64,000 nt of DNA from Spongiibacter thalassae (GTDB taxonomy: Bacteria > Pseudomonadota > Gammaproteobacteria > Pseudomonadales > Spongiibacteraceae), in assembly GCF_012272835.1 (NCBI RefSeq), contig NZ_JAAWWK010000004.1:1-64000 (forward strand). The letters run 5' to 3'. The notes under the pieces were generated by a model. It was given only the letters and a program-made list of their open reading frames with translations, did no database searches and was not told where the DNA came from. The translations under genes were made by a program, and so were the position numbers. Shown here piece after piece: positions 1-11,845 of the stretch (the stretch's first letter is position 1; every line of letters starts with the position of its first letter).

Positions 1-92
1 TTTACTCACCCCGAAGGGCTTTCGCGCTCGACTTGCATGTGTTAGGCCTGCCGCCAGCGTTCAATCTGAGCCATGATCAAACTCTTCAGTTT
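1..92 (-). rRNA. rrs: 16S ribosomal RNA, 5' end (partial)
   Basis: Read on the minus strand this is the conserved start of 16S rRNA: AGAGTTTGATCATGGCTCAG, then the gammaproteobacterial stretch leading to ACACATGCAAGTCGAGCG. The mature 5' end is placed at about 92 by analogy with the E. coli start (AAATTGAAGAG; here AAACTGAAGAG). Only about 92 nt lie inside the window; the rest of the rrn operon runs off the left edge. The gene is transcribed away from tyrS, in the same direction, an arrangement also found in Pseudomonas. Confidence 0.97.
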
Positions 93-349
93 AATCTTTT
101 ACATCAGCCTTTCGACATGATGGGATGATTACGCAAAACCTGCTTTATCATCCAAAATCTCGGCTCAGAAACTGTTAATCGATATAACCAAATTCATGAA
201 TTATACGAGTCACTTGTTTCTGAATATTGTTGTCGCAATATCCACCAACAAGTACCCACACGAATTATCTAATCTCGTCTTGTTAAATAACTCAAAACCG
301 CCAGGGTTTTGATATCGCCAAAAGGTCAGCCCCTTTAGCGAGGAGGCGT
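93..349 (-). other. rrn operon leader (5' external transcribed region)
   Basis: AT-rich untranslated leader between the rRNA P2 promoter and the 16S gene. Near 281-293 the minus strand reads GAGTTATTTAACA, which resembles the boxA antitermination element TGCTCTTTAACA of gammaproteobacterial rrn leaders. No open reading frame of note. The boxA assignment is by similarity only. Confidence 0.6.
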
Positions 350-377
350 ATTATAAACACTTCAGCCCCCAGAGCAA
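350..377 (-). promoter_or_regulatory. rrn promoter P2
   Basis: On the minus strand -35 TTGCTC (372-377), 16 bp spacer and a perfect -10 TATAAT (350-355), followed by a GC-rich discriminator ACGCCTCC. The -10 plus discriminator is nearly identical to that of P1 (18 of 19 bases), suggesting duplication of one promoter core. A GC-rich discriminator is the known hallmark of ppGpp/DksA-sensitive rRNA promoters; dksA itself lies at 14.4 kb. Confidence 0.75.
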
Positions 378-497
378 GGTGTTTTTTTAAAGTCTTTTTA
401 CAAGACCGCAACACCGAACTCCCTCACCCGTATCACCAACTCACCGCACCGTTGCCTCAGCAACCGCACCGGTCTGTCTCCCCGAGCGAGGAGGCGC

Positions 498-525
498 ATT
501 ATAGAGACACCCGATGGAGAGTCAA
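498..525 (-). promoter_or_regulatory. rrn promoter P1
   Basis: Minus strand -35 TTGACT (520-525), 16 bp spacer, -10 TATAAT (498-503), then discriminator GCGCCTCC. Upstream (about 526-560) lies an A/T-rich tract typical of an UP element. This is the classic strong, stringently controlled rRNA promoter architecture. It starts about 90 bp beyond the tyrS stop codon. Confidence 0.85.
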
Positions 526-612
526 CAACTCTTGAGAAATAAATGTAAGTTTTATTTCAACCGCTCAAATAGCAACCAATACGCCTAGAAATCAACCAGT
601 TATCCCACAACG

Positions 613-1917
613 TTAACGAACAACTAGCATCTGGTAGCTTTTCTTTCCAAGACGGACAATGTAATAAATGCCTGCCCGAGCATTCGGCTCAGCGAACACT
701 TCACCGGCCTTCATATTCGCATCAGCGCCAATGGCAACACCATTAACCCATACGGCGTTACGACCCAGGGCATCCTTAACCTGCTTGCCCGAAGACGCAA
801 GACCGACGTCGGCAAAAATCTGGGTCAACGGCAATTCAGCCAGCTGCGAGCGCTGGAGCTCTGCGCAGGGCAAGCCATCAAGCCGCAACTGCTCAAGATC
901 CTGCTCTGACAGATCACCCAGCTCGCCGGAGAACAACGCATCGGTAATGCGCTGGGCTGCCTCCAGGCCATCGCGCCCATGGATCAGCTCGGTCATCTGT
1001 TCGGCGAGATGGCGCTGCCCCTGTGGACGACCACCCTGCCTGTCCGCTTCTTCTATCGCAGCAATCTCTTCCAACGACAAAAAAGTAAAATAGCGAAGAA
1101 ATTTGTACACATCCGCGTCCGCGGTGCGCAGCCAGAATTGATAGAAAGCATAGGGTGACGTTTTCGCCGGATCCAGCCATACCGTACCCGACTCTGTCTT
1201 GCCAAACTTGGTGCCATCAGCTTTCGTCACCAGAGGCATGGTCAGCCCGTGCACGGCCCCACCGTGCATACGCCGCGCCAGATCAATACCAGCGGTGATA
1301 TTCCCCCACTGGTCAGACCCGCCAAGCTGTAAAGTACAGTCGTGCCGCTTATACAGTTCAGCAAAATCCAGTGCTTGCAACAGCGAGTAGCTGAACTCGG
1401 TAAAGGATATTCCAGAGCCCTCTCTATCTATACGCTGCTTGACCGACTCCTTGGCAATCATATTGTTGACCGAGAAGTGCTTGCCAATGTCGCGCAAAAA
1501 TTCCAGCGCCGTCATCGGACCAAACCAATCCAGATTATTCGCCACTACGGCGGAGTTCTCGCCGCAATCAAAATCGATAAAGCGCGACACCTGCCCTTTC
1601 AACCTATCTACCCAACCGGCTACCACATCCGGCGTATTTAGCTGGCGCTCCTGGGCCTTGAAACTGGGGTCGCCGATCAAGCCCGTAGCACCACCGACCA
1701 GAGCAATGGGCTTGTGGCCGGCCTGCTGAAAACGCCGAAGCGCTAACAACGGCACCAGATGTCCGATGTGCAGGCTGTCGGCGGTAGGGTCAAACCCACA
1801 ATAAAGGGTACGCGGCGCCTCTTTGAGGTAATCCGCCAACCCATTCTCACCTGTCATCTGGGCTACCAGCCCGCGAGACTCCAAGTCAGCCAGCAAGTCG
1901 CCATTCAGCCCTGTCAT
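613..1917 (-). CDS. tyrS: Tyrosyl-tRNA synthetase
   Basis: Class I aminoacyl-tRNA synthetase that charges tRNA-Tyr with tyrosine in the cytoplasm. The 434-residue protein has the HIGH signature (residues 50-53, LHIGH), the nearby GDPS segment, a KFGKT version of the KMSKS loop around residue 235, and an S4-like RNA-binding C-terminus ending in VRLGKKSYQ. Length fits the bacterial TyrS type (about 400-430). The ATG at 1917 has an AAGG ribosome site 7 nt upstream. It is divergent from the M23 peptidase gene and codirectional with the rrn operon just downstream, as in Pseudomonas. Confidence 0.97.
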   Translation of the reverse strand: MTGLNGDLLADLESRGLVAQMTGENGLADYLKEAPRTLYCGFDPTADSLHIGHLVPLLALRRFQQAGHKPIALVGGATGLIGDPSFKAQERQLNTPDVVAGWVDRLKGQVSRFIDFDCGENSAVVANNLDWFGPMTALEFLRDIGKHFSVNNMIAKESVKQRIDREGSGISFTEFSYSLLQALDFAELYKRHDCTLQLGGSDQWGNITAGIDLARRMHGGAVHGLTMPLVTKADGTKFGKTESGTVWLDPAKTSPYAFYQFWLRTADADVYKFLRYFTFLSLEEIAAIEEADRQGGRPQGQRHLAEQMTELIHGRDGLEAAQRITDALFSGELGDLSEQDLEQLRLDGLPCAELQRSQLAELPLTQIFADVGLASSGKQVKDALGRNAVWVNGVAIGADANMKAGEVFAEPNARAGIYYIVRLGKKSYQMLVVR

Positions 1918-2120
1918 AGTTCAACCTTTGTGTAATTTTGGAATTTTTGTCCTGCTTCAGCGTCTGTATGGACGCGGAGCGTCGCGCAGGAGCGTCAAGG
2001 CCCCGCAAGATACAACATGACCAAAAAAAATGAAACGCGAGACAGCTGACAGCGCCCCGTACAGAAGCTAGAATCTACATTAACTATCGGTGAATACGGA
2101 CTTTTGCCACAGGCGTTCCT

Positions 2121-2129
2121 TGCTATAAT
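2121..2129 (+). promoter_or_regulatory. Extended -10 promoter for the M23 peptidase-anmK pair
   Basis: TGCTATAAT, a consensus -10 with the TG extension, lies about 40 bp before the peptidase start codon. No good -35 is seen at 16-18 bp (TTTTGC at best), which is usual for extended -10 promoters. The rest of the tyrS/peptidase gap (1918-2168) shows nothing else recognisable. Confidence 0.55.
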
Positions 2130-2168
2130 GATCAAAAATCAACCAGTCGACCACAGCCAGGCCAGTAA

Positions 2169-3497
2169 ATGTTTAACCGATCCGCTCGCAGACACGCAGA
2201 ATACAAGTCAAAGGCGCAATTCCCTCGCCGCCATTTGGCTATCGCCGCGTCTACGTTAATCGCTTTGGGCGTTTCGCTGGTATTGCTACCGGGCGAAGAC
2301 GCCCAGGCCAAGCGCACGGCTATTCCATTGGATCTGGAACTCACGCCAATCAGCCCCATACCGGAAGAAGACGCGCTGGTTGTCGAAGCACAGCAAGAGT
2401 GGCTGGATATAGAAGTGCGCAGCGGTGACTCCCTGTCGGCGATCTTTGCCCGCGCCAAACTCAGCCCTCAAGACCTGCACGAGCTGCTTACCACCGCCAA
2501 AAAGACGAAGGCACTGAACACCATCAAGCCCGGCCAAAAGCTCAGTTTCCAGATCAACGACAATGGCAAGCTCGACGCCATGAGCCTGCGCGTCGATAAG
2601 CTCAGCAGCCTGGTTTTCGAGCGAGGCGTGACCGGCTTCAATACCACCGAAGTCACCGAAACCCCTGAAATTCGCCAGCGGGTTGCCAGCGCGACTATCA
2701 CCAGCTCTCTCTACAAAGCCGCCCAGGAAGCCGGGGTCAGTCAGAGCATTATTATGGAGCTGGCGAATATCTTCGGCGGCGTCCTCGACTTTGTCTATGA
2801 CGTGCGCAAGAACGACCATTTTATTGTGATTTACGAAGAGCTCTACCTGAATGGCGAGCACCTGGGCAGCGGACAGATTCTAGCCGCCTTGTACCACAAC
2901 CAGGGGCAGAGCTTTCAGGCATATCGTTATATTAACGATGAAGGCGACGTAGACTACTTTTCCGAGGCCGGTGAAAGCATGCGCAAAGCGTTTTTGCGGG
3001 CGCCCCTGGACTTTACCCGCATCAGCTCCAAATTCGACCCGAAACGTCTGCACCCCGTCTTCAAGACTGTGCGTCCCCACCGCGGGGTTGATTACGCCGC
3101 TGCACGGGGCACCCCGGTTTACGCTGCGGGCGATGGCAGGGTGCTGGAGGCCGGCTATTCAAAAGCCAATGGCAACTACGTGTTCATCAAACACGGTGAA
3201 GCCTACGTGACCAAATACCTCCACCTGCATAAGCGCGCGGTATCAAAGGGCGAACGTGTTAAACAGCGGGAAACCATCGGCTGGGTGGGTTCGACCGGCT
3301 ACGCCACTGGCCCCCACTTGCATTACGAATTTCTGATGAATGGCGTCCACCGCAACCCCGCCACCATTATCGACAAGCTGCCGCCACCAAAACGGGTCAG
3401 CGGCAAAGACATGCCCAGGTTCCAGCAGCAGATCAGCGGCATGCAGTTACAGCTTCGCACCTACGCTGCACAGCGCAATTACAGCAGCGAAGGCTGA
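2169..3497 (+). CDS. M23-family murein endopeptidase (MepM/OapA-like)
   Basis: Probable periplasmic or inner-membrane-anchored peptidoglycan endopeptidase. The 442-residue protein has a basic N-terminus and one hydrophobic segment (about residues 22-42) serving as signal anchor, an OapA/LysM-like domain (about 75-150, with SGDSLSAIFARAKLS), and a C-terminal M23 (LytM) domain with the zinc ligands in HRGVDYAA, KHGEAY..KYLHLH and GPHLHYEF. Members cleave D-Ala-mDAP cross-links so that the wall can expand. Its stop codon overlaps the anmK start by 1 base (TGATG), so the two are translationally coupled: wall turnover and muropeptide recycling in one transcript. The substrate bond is inferred from family. 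Confidence 0.9.
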   Translation: MFNRSARRHAEYKSKAQFPRRHLAIAASTLIALGVSLVLLPGEDAQAKRTAIPLDLELTPISPIPEEDALVVEAQQEWLDIEVRSGDSLSAIFARAKLSPQDLHELLTTAKKTKALNTIKPGQKLSFQINDNGKLDAMSLRVDKLSSLVFERGVTGFNTTEVTETPEIRQRVASATITSSLYKAAQEAGVSQSIIMELANIFGGVLDFVYDVRKNDHFIVIYEELYLNGEHLGSGQILAALYHNQGQSFQAYRYINDEGDVDYFSEAGESMRKAFLRAPLDFTRISSKFDPKRLHPVFKTVRPHRGVDYAAARGTPVYAAGDGRVLEAGYSKANGNYVFIKHGEAYVTKYLHLHKRAVSKGERVKQRETIGWVGSTGYATGPHLHYEFLMNGVHRNPATIIDKLPPPKRVSGKDMPRFQQQISGMQLQLRTYAAQRNYSSEG

Positions 3498-4612
3498 TGT
3501 ATTACGTTGGCCTGATGTCAGGCACTAGTCTGGACGCCATCGACGCCGCATTGGTTCACATCGACGACGATCGCTGCACTCTTAAAAAAGGTCTGGAATT
3601 CCCCTTCCCCAACGCACTGCGTGCCGAGCTGCTTGATCTTTGCCAGCCCGGCAGCGACGAAATAGAGCGAATGGGCCGCGCCGACCGCCATCTTGGCCTG
3701 GCCCTCGCTACTGCCGTTAATCAATTGCTTCACGTAGCCGGACTGGCCGCCAGTGATATTGCGGCCATTGGCAGCCACGGCCAGACCATTCGCCATCGCC
3801 CTACCGACGGTGCGCGGGCGGCTACCGACGCATTCAGCCTTCAGATCGGTGACCCCAACACCATTGCCGAGCACACCGGCATCACCACCGTCGCAGACTT
3901 TCGTCGCCGCGACATTGCCGCGGGGGGCCAGGGCGCACCACTGGTGCCGGCCTTCCACCAGACAGTGTTTGGCAGCGCCAATGAAAACAGGGTGATTATT
4001 AATATTGGCGGCATGGCAAACATCAGCCTGCTTCCGGCAAATAGGCCCGCCCACGGTTACGATACTGGACCCGGCAATGTCCTGATGGATGCCTGGATAC
4101 AGCATAGACGCGGCGAGAACTTCGATCGCGATGGTCGCTGGGCGGCATCTGGCCGCTGCCACCAAGCCCTTCTCGCAAAGCTACTCGACACACCCTTCTT
4201 CTCAGTAAGCGGCCCGAAAAGCACTGGGCGCGAGTGTTTCAATCTGGATTTTGTGCGCGAGGCACTGACACACTTCAGCGATATCAGCGACGAGGATGTG
4301 CAGGCAACACTACTTGAATTTACCGCACAGAGCATTGCCCAGGCAATTGCAAAGGAAGACTTGAAAGAGTCGCAGTGGCACCTCTGCGGCGGCGGGGCGG
4401 CCAATGCCGCACTGCGCCAGCGCCTGACAGAACTGAATACCAACGGCAGCGTCGACGACACCGACGCCCTCGGCATCCACCCCGACTGGGTGGAAGCTGC
4501 CGCCTTTGCCTGGCTGGCCATGCGTTGCTTGCACGACCTGCCCGGCAACTTGCCCTCTGCGACAGGCGCCAGCGGGCCGCGAATTCTTGGCGGAATTTAT
4601 CCGGCGCGCTAA
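3497..4612 (+). CDS. anmK: Anhydro-N-acetylmuramic acid kinase
   Basis: Phosphorylates 1,6-anhydro-MurNAc from wall turnover, with ring opening, to MurNAc-6-phosphate; cytoplasmic recycling enzyme. The 371-residue protein begins YYVGLMSGTSLDAIDAAL, the family's nucleotide-binding signature (GTSxDGxD type), followed by IGSHGQTIRH, VADFRRRDIAAGGQGAPL and INIGGMANIS, then DTGPGN, all diagnostic of AnmK. Length is as expected (about 365-375). Coupled to the M23 peptidase gene upstream; in Pseudomonas the same neighbours occur beside tyrS. Confidence 0.97.
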   Translation: MYYVGLMSGTSLDAIDAALVHIDDDRCTLKKGLEFPFPNALRAELLDLCQPGSDEIERMGRADRHLGLALATAVNQLLHVAGLAASDIAAIGSHGQTIRHRPTDGARAATDAFSLQIGDPNTIAEHTGITTVADFRRRDIAAGGQGAPLVPAFHQTVFGSANENRVIINIGGMANISLLPANRPAHGYDTGPGNVLMDAWIQHRRGENFDRDGRWAASGRCHQALLAKLLDTPFFSVSGPKSTGRECFNLDFVREALTHFSDISDEDVQATLLEFTAQSIAQAIAKEDLKESQWHLCGGGAANAALRQRLTELNTNGSVDDTDALGIHPDWVEAAAFAWLAMRCLHDLPGNLPSATGASGPRILGGIYPAR

Positions 4613-4685
4613 ACGCTGAATCGAGAGTGGCAATCAGTAAGCATCAAAACTGGAAAGCGAAAACGGCGCTGAACAGACCGCTTTC

Positions 4686-4701
4686 GCCGAAGATCTTCGG
4701 C
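4686..4701. terminator. Palindromic hairpin between convergent anmK and erpA
   Basis: Perfect 16-bp palindrome GCCGAAGATCTTCGGC that abuts the erpA stop codon. It can fold on either strand but neither side has a clear run of Ts, so Rho-independent termination is only tentative. Confidence 0.4.
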
Positions 4702-5055
4702 TCACACCGAGAACGATGAGCCGCATCCACAGGTAGTGGTGGCATTGGGGTTGGTGACGACGAACCGTGAGCCCTCAAGACCTTCAGTATAATCCAGCTG
4801 GGCACCTTCGATGTACTGATAGCTCAGTGGATCAACCAGCACCACCACGCCGTCTTTCTCCACCAGGGTATCATCTTCCTCGGCCAATTCATCGAAGGTA
4901 AAGCCGTACTGGAACCCCGAACAGCCGCCACCGGTGACAAATACGCGCAATTTCAGCTCGTTATTTGCCTCGTCTTCCATCAGGTGCTTAACCTTGGCTA
5001 CGGCCTTTTCGGTTAGCTGTAATACTGACGGTGTATATTCCTCAACCGCTGACAT
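4702..5055 (-). CDS. erpA: Iron-sulfur cluster insertion protein ErpA
   Basis: A-type carrier that delivers Fe-S clusters to apo-proteins such as those of isoprenoid synthesis and respiration. The 117-residue protein shows the three conserved cysteines of the family: [11 protein letters not shown] near residue 45 and the C-terminal CGCGSSFSV. Length and the GFTFDE segment match ErpA rather than IscA. Start ATG at 5055 has GAGGTG upstream. It lies downstream of argC on the same strand (87 bp gap), as in Pseudomonas. Confidence 0.95.
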   Translation of the reverse strand: MSAVEEYTPSVLQLTEKAVAKVKHLMEDEANNELKLRVFVTGGGCSGFQYGFTFDELAEEDDTLVEKDGVVVLVDPLSYQYIEGAQLDYTEGLEGSRFVVTNPNATTTCGCGSSFSV

Positions 5056-5142
5056 TGTTCACCTCACTACTTCGCCCACAGGGGTAGGCGTCAATTATCC
5101 GCTTATCCGACCAAAACAGTCAAGAATTACCCCCGCCACCCG

Positions 5143-6183
5143 TCAGGGCAGCAGGGCGACCGCTTCCAGTCCCATGGTTTCCGGCAGGCCAAACATCAGG
5201 TTCATATTCTGTATCGCCTGGCCCGAGGCCCCTTTTACGAGGTTATCAATCACCGACAGCACAACGATGGTGTCGCGATTCTGGGGCCGGTGCAACGCAA
5301 TGCGGCACATATTGGAACCGCGTACGGTGCGGGTCTGAGGCAAGCTGCCCAGGGGCATCACATCCACAAAAGGCTCATTGGCGAAGCGCTTTTCAAACAA
5401 AAACTGCAATTCATCCAAGCCCACCGCCGAGTCGAGAATCTGCGAATAAAGTGTTGCGTGGATGCCGCGCACCTGGGGCAGCAAATGGGGGGTGAAAGTC
5501 AAACCGACTGGACCACCGGCCGCCAGCGCCAGCTCCTGCTCGATCTCCGGCAAATGGCGGTGACCCGACACACCGTAGGCCTTGAAGCTACCGTCCAGCT
5601 CAGCCAGCAGATTATCGATCTTGGCCTGACGCCCGGCGCCACTCACACCGGAGGCAGCGCTGGCGATAAGCTGCTGGGGGTTGACCAGTTTCTCTTCCAG
5701 CAAGGGCAAAAAGCCCAGCTCGACCGCCGTCGGATAACAGCCAGCGCAGGCTACGAGCCGTGCAGTGGTGATGGCTTCTTTATGGGTTTCCGGCAAACCG
5801 TAAACCGCCTCGGCCAACAGGTCGGGACACAAATGCTCCTCGTGATACCACTCTGACCAGAGCTTGGCATCGCGGATACGGAAATCCGCCGACAGATCCA
5901 CCACACGGGTGCCCGCAGCCAGCAACTCGGGAACCAACTTCATCGCAACATTGTGGGGGGTGGCGAAAAATACCACATCACAGCTGGCCAGCTTATCAAC
6001 CTCTGGCACGGAAAAACGCAGATTGGTCGTACCGCGCAAACTCGGGAACAATTCATCTACCGGCAGCCCATCCTCGGCACGGGAGGTAATCATTGCCACC
6101 TCAGCCTCCGGGTGTGTTGCTATCAAGCGCAACAGCTCCGCGCCGGTATAACCGGTTCCACCTACAATCCCAACCTTTAACAC
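5143..6183 (-). CDS. argC: N-acetyl-gamma-glutamyl-phosphate reductase
   Basis: NADPH-dependent third step of arginine synthesis, making N-acetylglutamate semialdehyde. The 346-residue protein has the N-terminal [13 protein letters not shown] nucleotide-binding loop, the catalytic cysteine in [10 protein letters not shown] (about residue 148) and the HRHLPEI segment with the catalytic histidine. It starts with GTG at 6183, preceded by AGGGGA. Length is standard for type 1 ArgC. Confidence 0.97.
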   Translation of the reverse strand: MLKVGIVGGTGYTGAELLRLIATHPEAEVAMITSRAEDGLPVDELFPSLRGTTNLRFSVPEVDKLASCDVVFFATPHNVAMKLVPELLAAGTRVVDLSADFRIRDAKLWSEWYHEEHLCPDLLAEAVYGLPETHKEAITTARLVACAGCYPTAVELGFLPLLEEKLVNPQQLIASAASGVSGAGRQAKIDNLLAELDGSFKAYGVSGHRHLPEIEQELALAAGGPVGLTFTPHLLPQVRGIHATLYSQILDSAVGLDELQFLFEKRFANEPFVDVMPLGSLPQTRTVRGSNMCRIALHRPQNRDTIVVLSVIDNLVKGASGQAIQNMNLMFGLPETMGLEAVALLP

Positions 6184-6328
6184 GTTATGTCCCCTGCCAG
6201 ATTCATCATGTCGTTACATTCTCCGCGCATCGCCCCAATTAGGTCTATCGCGCCACGGCCCTTATAATACGTTATTTGCCGGAAGCACGCGAAGCGGATA
6301 TGCACCCTACCTCCCAGCTCTTGGCGCC

Positions 6329-8065
6329 ATGTCGCTAACCAGCCTCACCAATTTTCGCCGGCGGCTCGCCAGCCCCGAAGCGGCCCTGCCCTATGCCATT
6401 CTGGGGCTTGGCGCTGGCGCAATCACAGCGGTGCTGATGATCGCCTTTCGCCTTGCATTGGAGCTGCCGCTGGAGCACTGGTTGCCCGGCGGCTCATCAG
6501 AAAACTTCGAGGGCCTTGAGCGGCATTGGTATTTTCTGCTGCCCGTAACAGGGGGACTCCTGCTCGGCCTTATCACCAGCCTGGTTCGCCCCGTCCACCG
6601 CTTTACCGGCATCCCCCACGTTATCGCCGCCCTGCACAATGGCAGGGGACGACTGCCGCTAAAGAATGTGCTGATGCAATTTGTTTGCGGTCTTACTGCC
6701 CTGCTTAGCGGCCAGTCCGGAGGGCGCGAGGGGCCGGCCGTCCATATCGGCGCAGCGGCCAGCAGCCAGTGCGGAACACTGATGCGCCTGCCCAATAACA
6801 GTCTGCGGGTGATGGCGGCCTGTGGCACCGCCGCCGCCATTGCCGCTTCGTTTAACACTCCCATTGCAGGAGTCATTTTTGCAATGGAAGTGGTCATGCT
6901 GGAGTACACCGTTGCAGGATTTATACCGGTTATTCTCGCTGCGGTAACAGCCACTACCCTGTCACAGGCTGTATTCGGCGCGGTGGTGTTTCTACCCTCG
7001 AGCCAAGTGAGCATGGTATCGCTGTGGGAACTGCCCTTTATCGCCCTGCTCGGCTGTATTGCCGGCGGACTGTCCAGCGCCTTTGTGATAATCCAGAAAC
7101 AGTGCCTGCGGCTGGCAAGCCGACCACCCTGGTTGCGACTTCCCTTGGCGGGGCTGGTCACAGGCCTCTGCGCTCTGTTCGCCCCCGAGGTTATGGGTAT
7201 CGGCTACGACAGCCTGCAAAACACCCTATCAGGCAACTACGGCCTGCACATGCTGGCGCTGTTAATGGCGGCGAAATTACTGGCTACAGCGGTGTCCTGC
7301 GGGCTGGGTATGCCCATCGGCATTATTGGCCCAAGTTTGCTGGTCGGGGCCTTCGCCGGAGGCGCCATCGGCGGAGTGGGGATACAATTATTTCCAGATC
7401 TCGCGGCGGAACCCAGCTTTTATGTACTGCTCGGCATGGCCGCGGTAATGGCCGCGATCCTCAATGCCCCGCTCGCCGCCTTGTTGGCCATTATCGAATT
7501 AACCCACAACCTCAATATTATTTTTCCCGCAATGCTGGCGGTCACTGCAGCCCATCTAGTGCACAAGGAGCTGTTCGGGCTGCAGGCCTCTCACCAGGCA
7601 ACACTTCAGGCCATGCAGCAGGCCGTGCGCGCCAACCCGTTGACCCTCGCCCTGCTGCGCACCAGTGCCGCCGCGGTCATGGACCGCAATCTTCGCCACG
7701 TTCCCCAGCACCTTGGCCACAGCGACCAGGCACTGCTGCTCGATACCCCGCCTCGGTGGCTGGTGATTACCAATGCCGAGGGCCAGCGTATAATTGTCCA
7801 CCGCGAACACTGGTTTCCATTGATCAGCACCGCTGAGCTGACCGACGATGCCACCCTCGACCTGCTGGCGGAGCTGGAACATCGACGCCGGGCGGCAATT
7901 TTCGATATTAACGGCACGTTGATGGAGGCACTGGAAACCATGAACCAGGAAGGACTGGACAGCCTGTTTGTGCGCAGCCCCTACCAGCGCCAGGGGCCGC
8001 CGGACGAAGGCATCGTCACCCGCGAAGCCCTGTCTGACCACTACAATCTGCCAATCAGATTCTGA
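6329..8065 (+). CDS. ClC-family chloride channel/transporter with C-terminal CBS-like region
   Basis: Inner-membrane chloride channel or Cl-/H+ antiporter. The 578-residue protein has multiple hydrophobic helices to about residue 420 and the three anion-filter signatures: the GxGxP-equivalent GQSGGREGPAVHIGAA (about 129-144), a GMPIGIIGPSLLVGA stretch (about 328-342) and NAPLAALLAIIELT (about 380). The selectivity-filter glutamate is present in GREGP. The last 140 residues, without membrane helices, resemble a CBS regulatory region. A TATAAT at 6263-6268 may serve as -10. Next gene hemJ begins 16 bp after its stop. Whether it is a channel or an exchanger cannot be decided from sequence here. 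Confidence 0.92.
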   Translation: MSLTSLTNFRRRLASPEAALPYAILGLGAGAITAVLMIAFRLALELPLEHWLPGGSSENFEGLERHWYFLLPVTGGLLLGLITSLVRPVHRFTGIPHVIAALHNGRGRLPLKNVLMQFVCGLTALLSGQSGGREGPAVHIGAAASSQCGTLMRLPNNSLRVMAACGTAAAIAASFNTPIAGVIFAMEVVMLEYTVAGFIPVILAAVTATTLSQAVFGAVVFLPSSQVSMVSLWELPFIALLGCIAGGLSSAFVIIQKQCLRLASRPPWLRLPLAGLVTGLCALFAPEVMGIGYDSLQNTLSGNYGLHMLALLMAAKLLATAVSCGLGMPIGIIGPSLLVGAFAGGAIGGVGIQLFPDLAAEPSFYVLLGMAAVMAAILNAPLAALLAIIELTHNLNIIFPAMLAVTAAHLVHKELFGLQASHQATLQAMQQAVRANPLTLALLRTSAAAVMDRNLRHVPQHLGHSDQALLLDTPPRWLVITNAEGQRIIVHREHWFPLISTAELTDDATLDLLAELEHRRRAAIFDINGTLMEALETMNQEGLDSLFVRSPYQRQGPPDEGIVTREALSDHYNLPIRF

Positions 8066-8081
8066 CCGCAATGGACCCACT

Positions 8082-8501
8082 ATGCTCTGGCTGAAAGCGC
8101 TACATATTATTGCAATGGTTTGCTGGTTTGCCGGCATTTTTTATCTACCGCGCCTGTTTGTCTACCACGCCATGGCCGAGGACGCCGCTACCCAGGCCCA
8201 TCTCGCGATCATGGAGCACAAGCTATATCGGTTTATCAGCCCCTTCGCGGTGCTGACCGTGGCATTCGGCGTGGCAATGATCTCGCTGGCTCCAGCCTAT
8301 TACCTCGGCAGCGGGTGGCTGTGGATCAAGCTGGCATTCGTTGCCGGTCTGATCGCCTACCACCTCTACTGCGGCAAGCTGGTGAAGATCTTCGGCGCCC
8401 AGCAAAATCAGCGCAGCCATGTATTTTACCGGTGGTTTAACGAAGCCCCGGTCATCGCCCTGTTCGCCATTGTATTGTTAGCAGTGCTGAAGCCTTTTTA
8501 G
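8082..8501 (+). CDS. hemJ: Protoporphyrinogen oxidase HemJ-type membrane protein
   Basis: Oxidises protoporphyrinogen IX to protoporphyrin IX at the inner membrane. The 139-residue protein starts MLWLKALHIIAMVCWFAGI, with the family histidine (H8) and W-F-AG motif, then PRLFVYHA, and three further hydrophobic helices; KLYRFI and KL..F are also characteristic. The ATG at 8082 was chosen because family members begin exactly at this MLWLKALH segment; the reading frame extends upstream without homology. It sits before hemL and hemB, giving a small haem gene group. Confidence 0.9.
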   Translation: MLWLKALHIIAMVCWFAGIFYLPRLFVYHAMAEDAATQAHLAIMEHKLYRFISPFAVLTVAFGVAMISLAPAYYLGSGWLWIKLAFVAGLIAYHLYCGKLVKIFGAQQNQRSHVFYRWFNEAPVIALFAIVLLAVLKPF

Positions 8502-8594
8502 AGCTAACCGCAGCCAACACTGGCGACAGCCACATCAAGTCTGGATAATGCTGTTCAGACAACTGACCGGCCCCGCAAGGAATTCACCACTACT

Positions 8595-10902
<2,308 letters not shown>

Positions 10903-10914
10903 CACAGGCCTTTA

Positions 10915-10931
10915 CCCTGTCATACACAGGG
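10915..10931 (+). terminator. Possible terminator after hemB
   Basis: Six-base-pair hairpin CCCTGT-CATAC-ACAGGG followed by CTTATTGTTCTT. The T-rich tail is interrupted, so termination is likely only partial. Confidence 0.4.
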
Positions 10932-10977
10932 CTTATTGTTCTTCAGGAAAAAACGACCACAACAGGGGATGCACAAC

Positions 10978-11715
10978 ATGAAAAAGATTTCTCTGGCCGT
11001 AGCGATGATCGCTGCCAGCGCCGCCGCTAGCACTCAGGCCGACATCATCGGCGCGTCCGCCGGCGCCTACGCCTGGCAGCAAAGCTGGGACGGTGACGTC
11101 CAGTCCGGTGGCAATGCCATCGACTTTAACAACGACCTCGGTTACGACGACGATAACGGCACCAGCTTTTATGTCGCACTGGAGCACCCCGTACCACTGC
11201 TGCCCAATCTGCGCCTGCAGCGCACCTCGCTGGAAATCGACGGCCAGGGCACACTGACCCGCGACTACACCTACGACGGCAAAACCTACTCCGCCGGTGA
11301 GTCAGTGCAGTCCAGCACCGACCTGAGCCACACCGACGCCACCATGTACTACGAAATCCTCGACAACTGGGTCAACCTGGATGTCGGCCTGAGCGTGCGC
11401 CTGTTCGACGGCGAGATCAGCATTACCGGTGCCAACGGCGAGGGTTCAGTGGAATTTGACGCCCCTCTGCCGATGCTCTACGGCAACGCTCGCTTTAACC
11501 TGCCCTTCACCGGTCTTTACGCCCACGCCCTGGCCAATGTCATCAGCGTTGGCGACAACACCGTGAGCGATATGACTGTGGGCCTCGGCTACGAGGTTGC
11601 GGTAGTGGCGCTGGAGCTGGGTTACCGCACCTTTGACGTATCACTGGAAGACGATGACGACGAAGCCAATATCACTGTTGACGGCCTGTATATCGGCGTG
11701 AACATCGACATCTGA
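10978..11715 (+). CDS. TIGR04219-type outer membrane beta-barrel protein
   Basis: Secreted outer-membrane protein of 245 residues. It has a signal peptide (MKKISLAVAMIAASAAASTQA, cleavage near ADI), then alternating amphipathic strands, an acidic DDDNGTSFYVALEHPVPLLPNLRLQ segment and a C-terminus ending VDGLYIGVNIDI, typical of small barrel proteins. The GASAGAYAW start of the mature part and PLLPNLRLQ match the TIGR04219 family as I remember it; its function is unknown. The ATG at 10978 is preferred to the in-frame ATG at 10969 because the AGGGG ribosome site is 9 nt before it. Followed by a strong terminator. Confidence 0.8.
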   Translation: MKKISLAVAMIAASAAASTQADIIGASAGAYAWQQSWDGDVQSGGNAIDFNNDLGYDDDNGTSFYVALEHPVPLLPNLRLQRTSLEIDGQGTLTRDYTYDGKTYSAGESVQSSTDLSHTDATMYYEILDNWVNLDVGLSVRLFDGEISITGANGEGSVEFDAPLPMLYGNARFNLPFTGLYAHALANVISVGDNTVSDMTVGLGYEVAVVALELGYRTFDVSLEDDDDEANITVDGLYIGVNIDI

Positions 11716-11730
11716 CAGTCTGTCACCCCA

Positions 11731-11766
11731 CAGAAAGCGCAGCCCCGTGCTGCGCTTTCTGCTTTT
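11731..11766 (+). terminator. Rho-independent terminator of the outer membrane protein gene
   Basis: Twelve-base-pair perfect stem CAGAAAGCGCAG / CTGCGCTTTCTG (11731-11742 and 11750-11761) with a 7-nt loop, then CTTTT. Confidence 0.85.
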
Positions 11767-11845
11767 AGCCTCCCGCCCCTTGAAAGCACACTTCTCAACG
11801 TCGTACATTTCCATCATTCAACCACGCAGAGATTGAATACACCCT

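Noticed and set aside
914-1180. Frames inside tyrS and, similarly, inside edd, zwf, pgi and acsA on the opposite strand
   Set aside because: Shadows of high-GC genes; no independent start signals or similarity.
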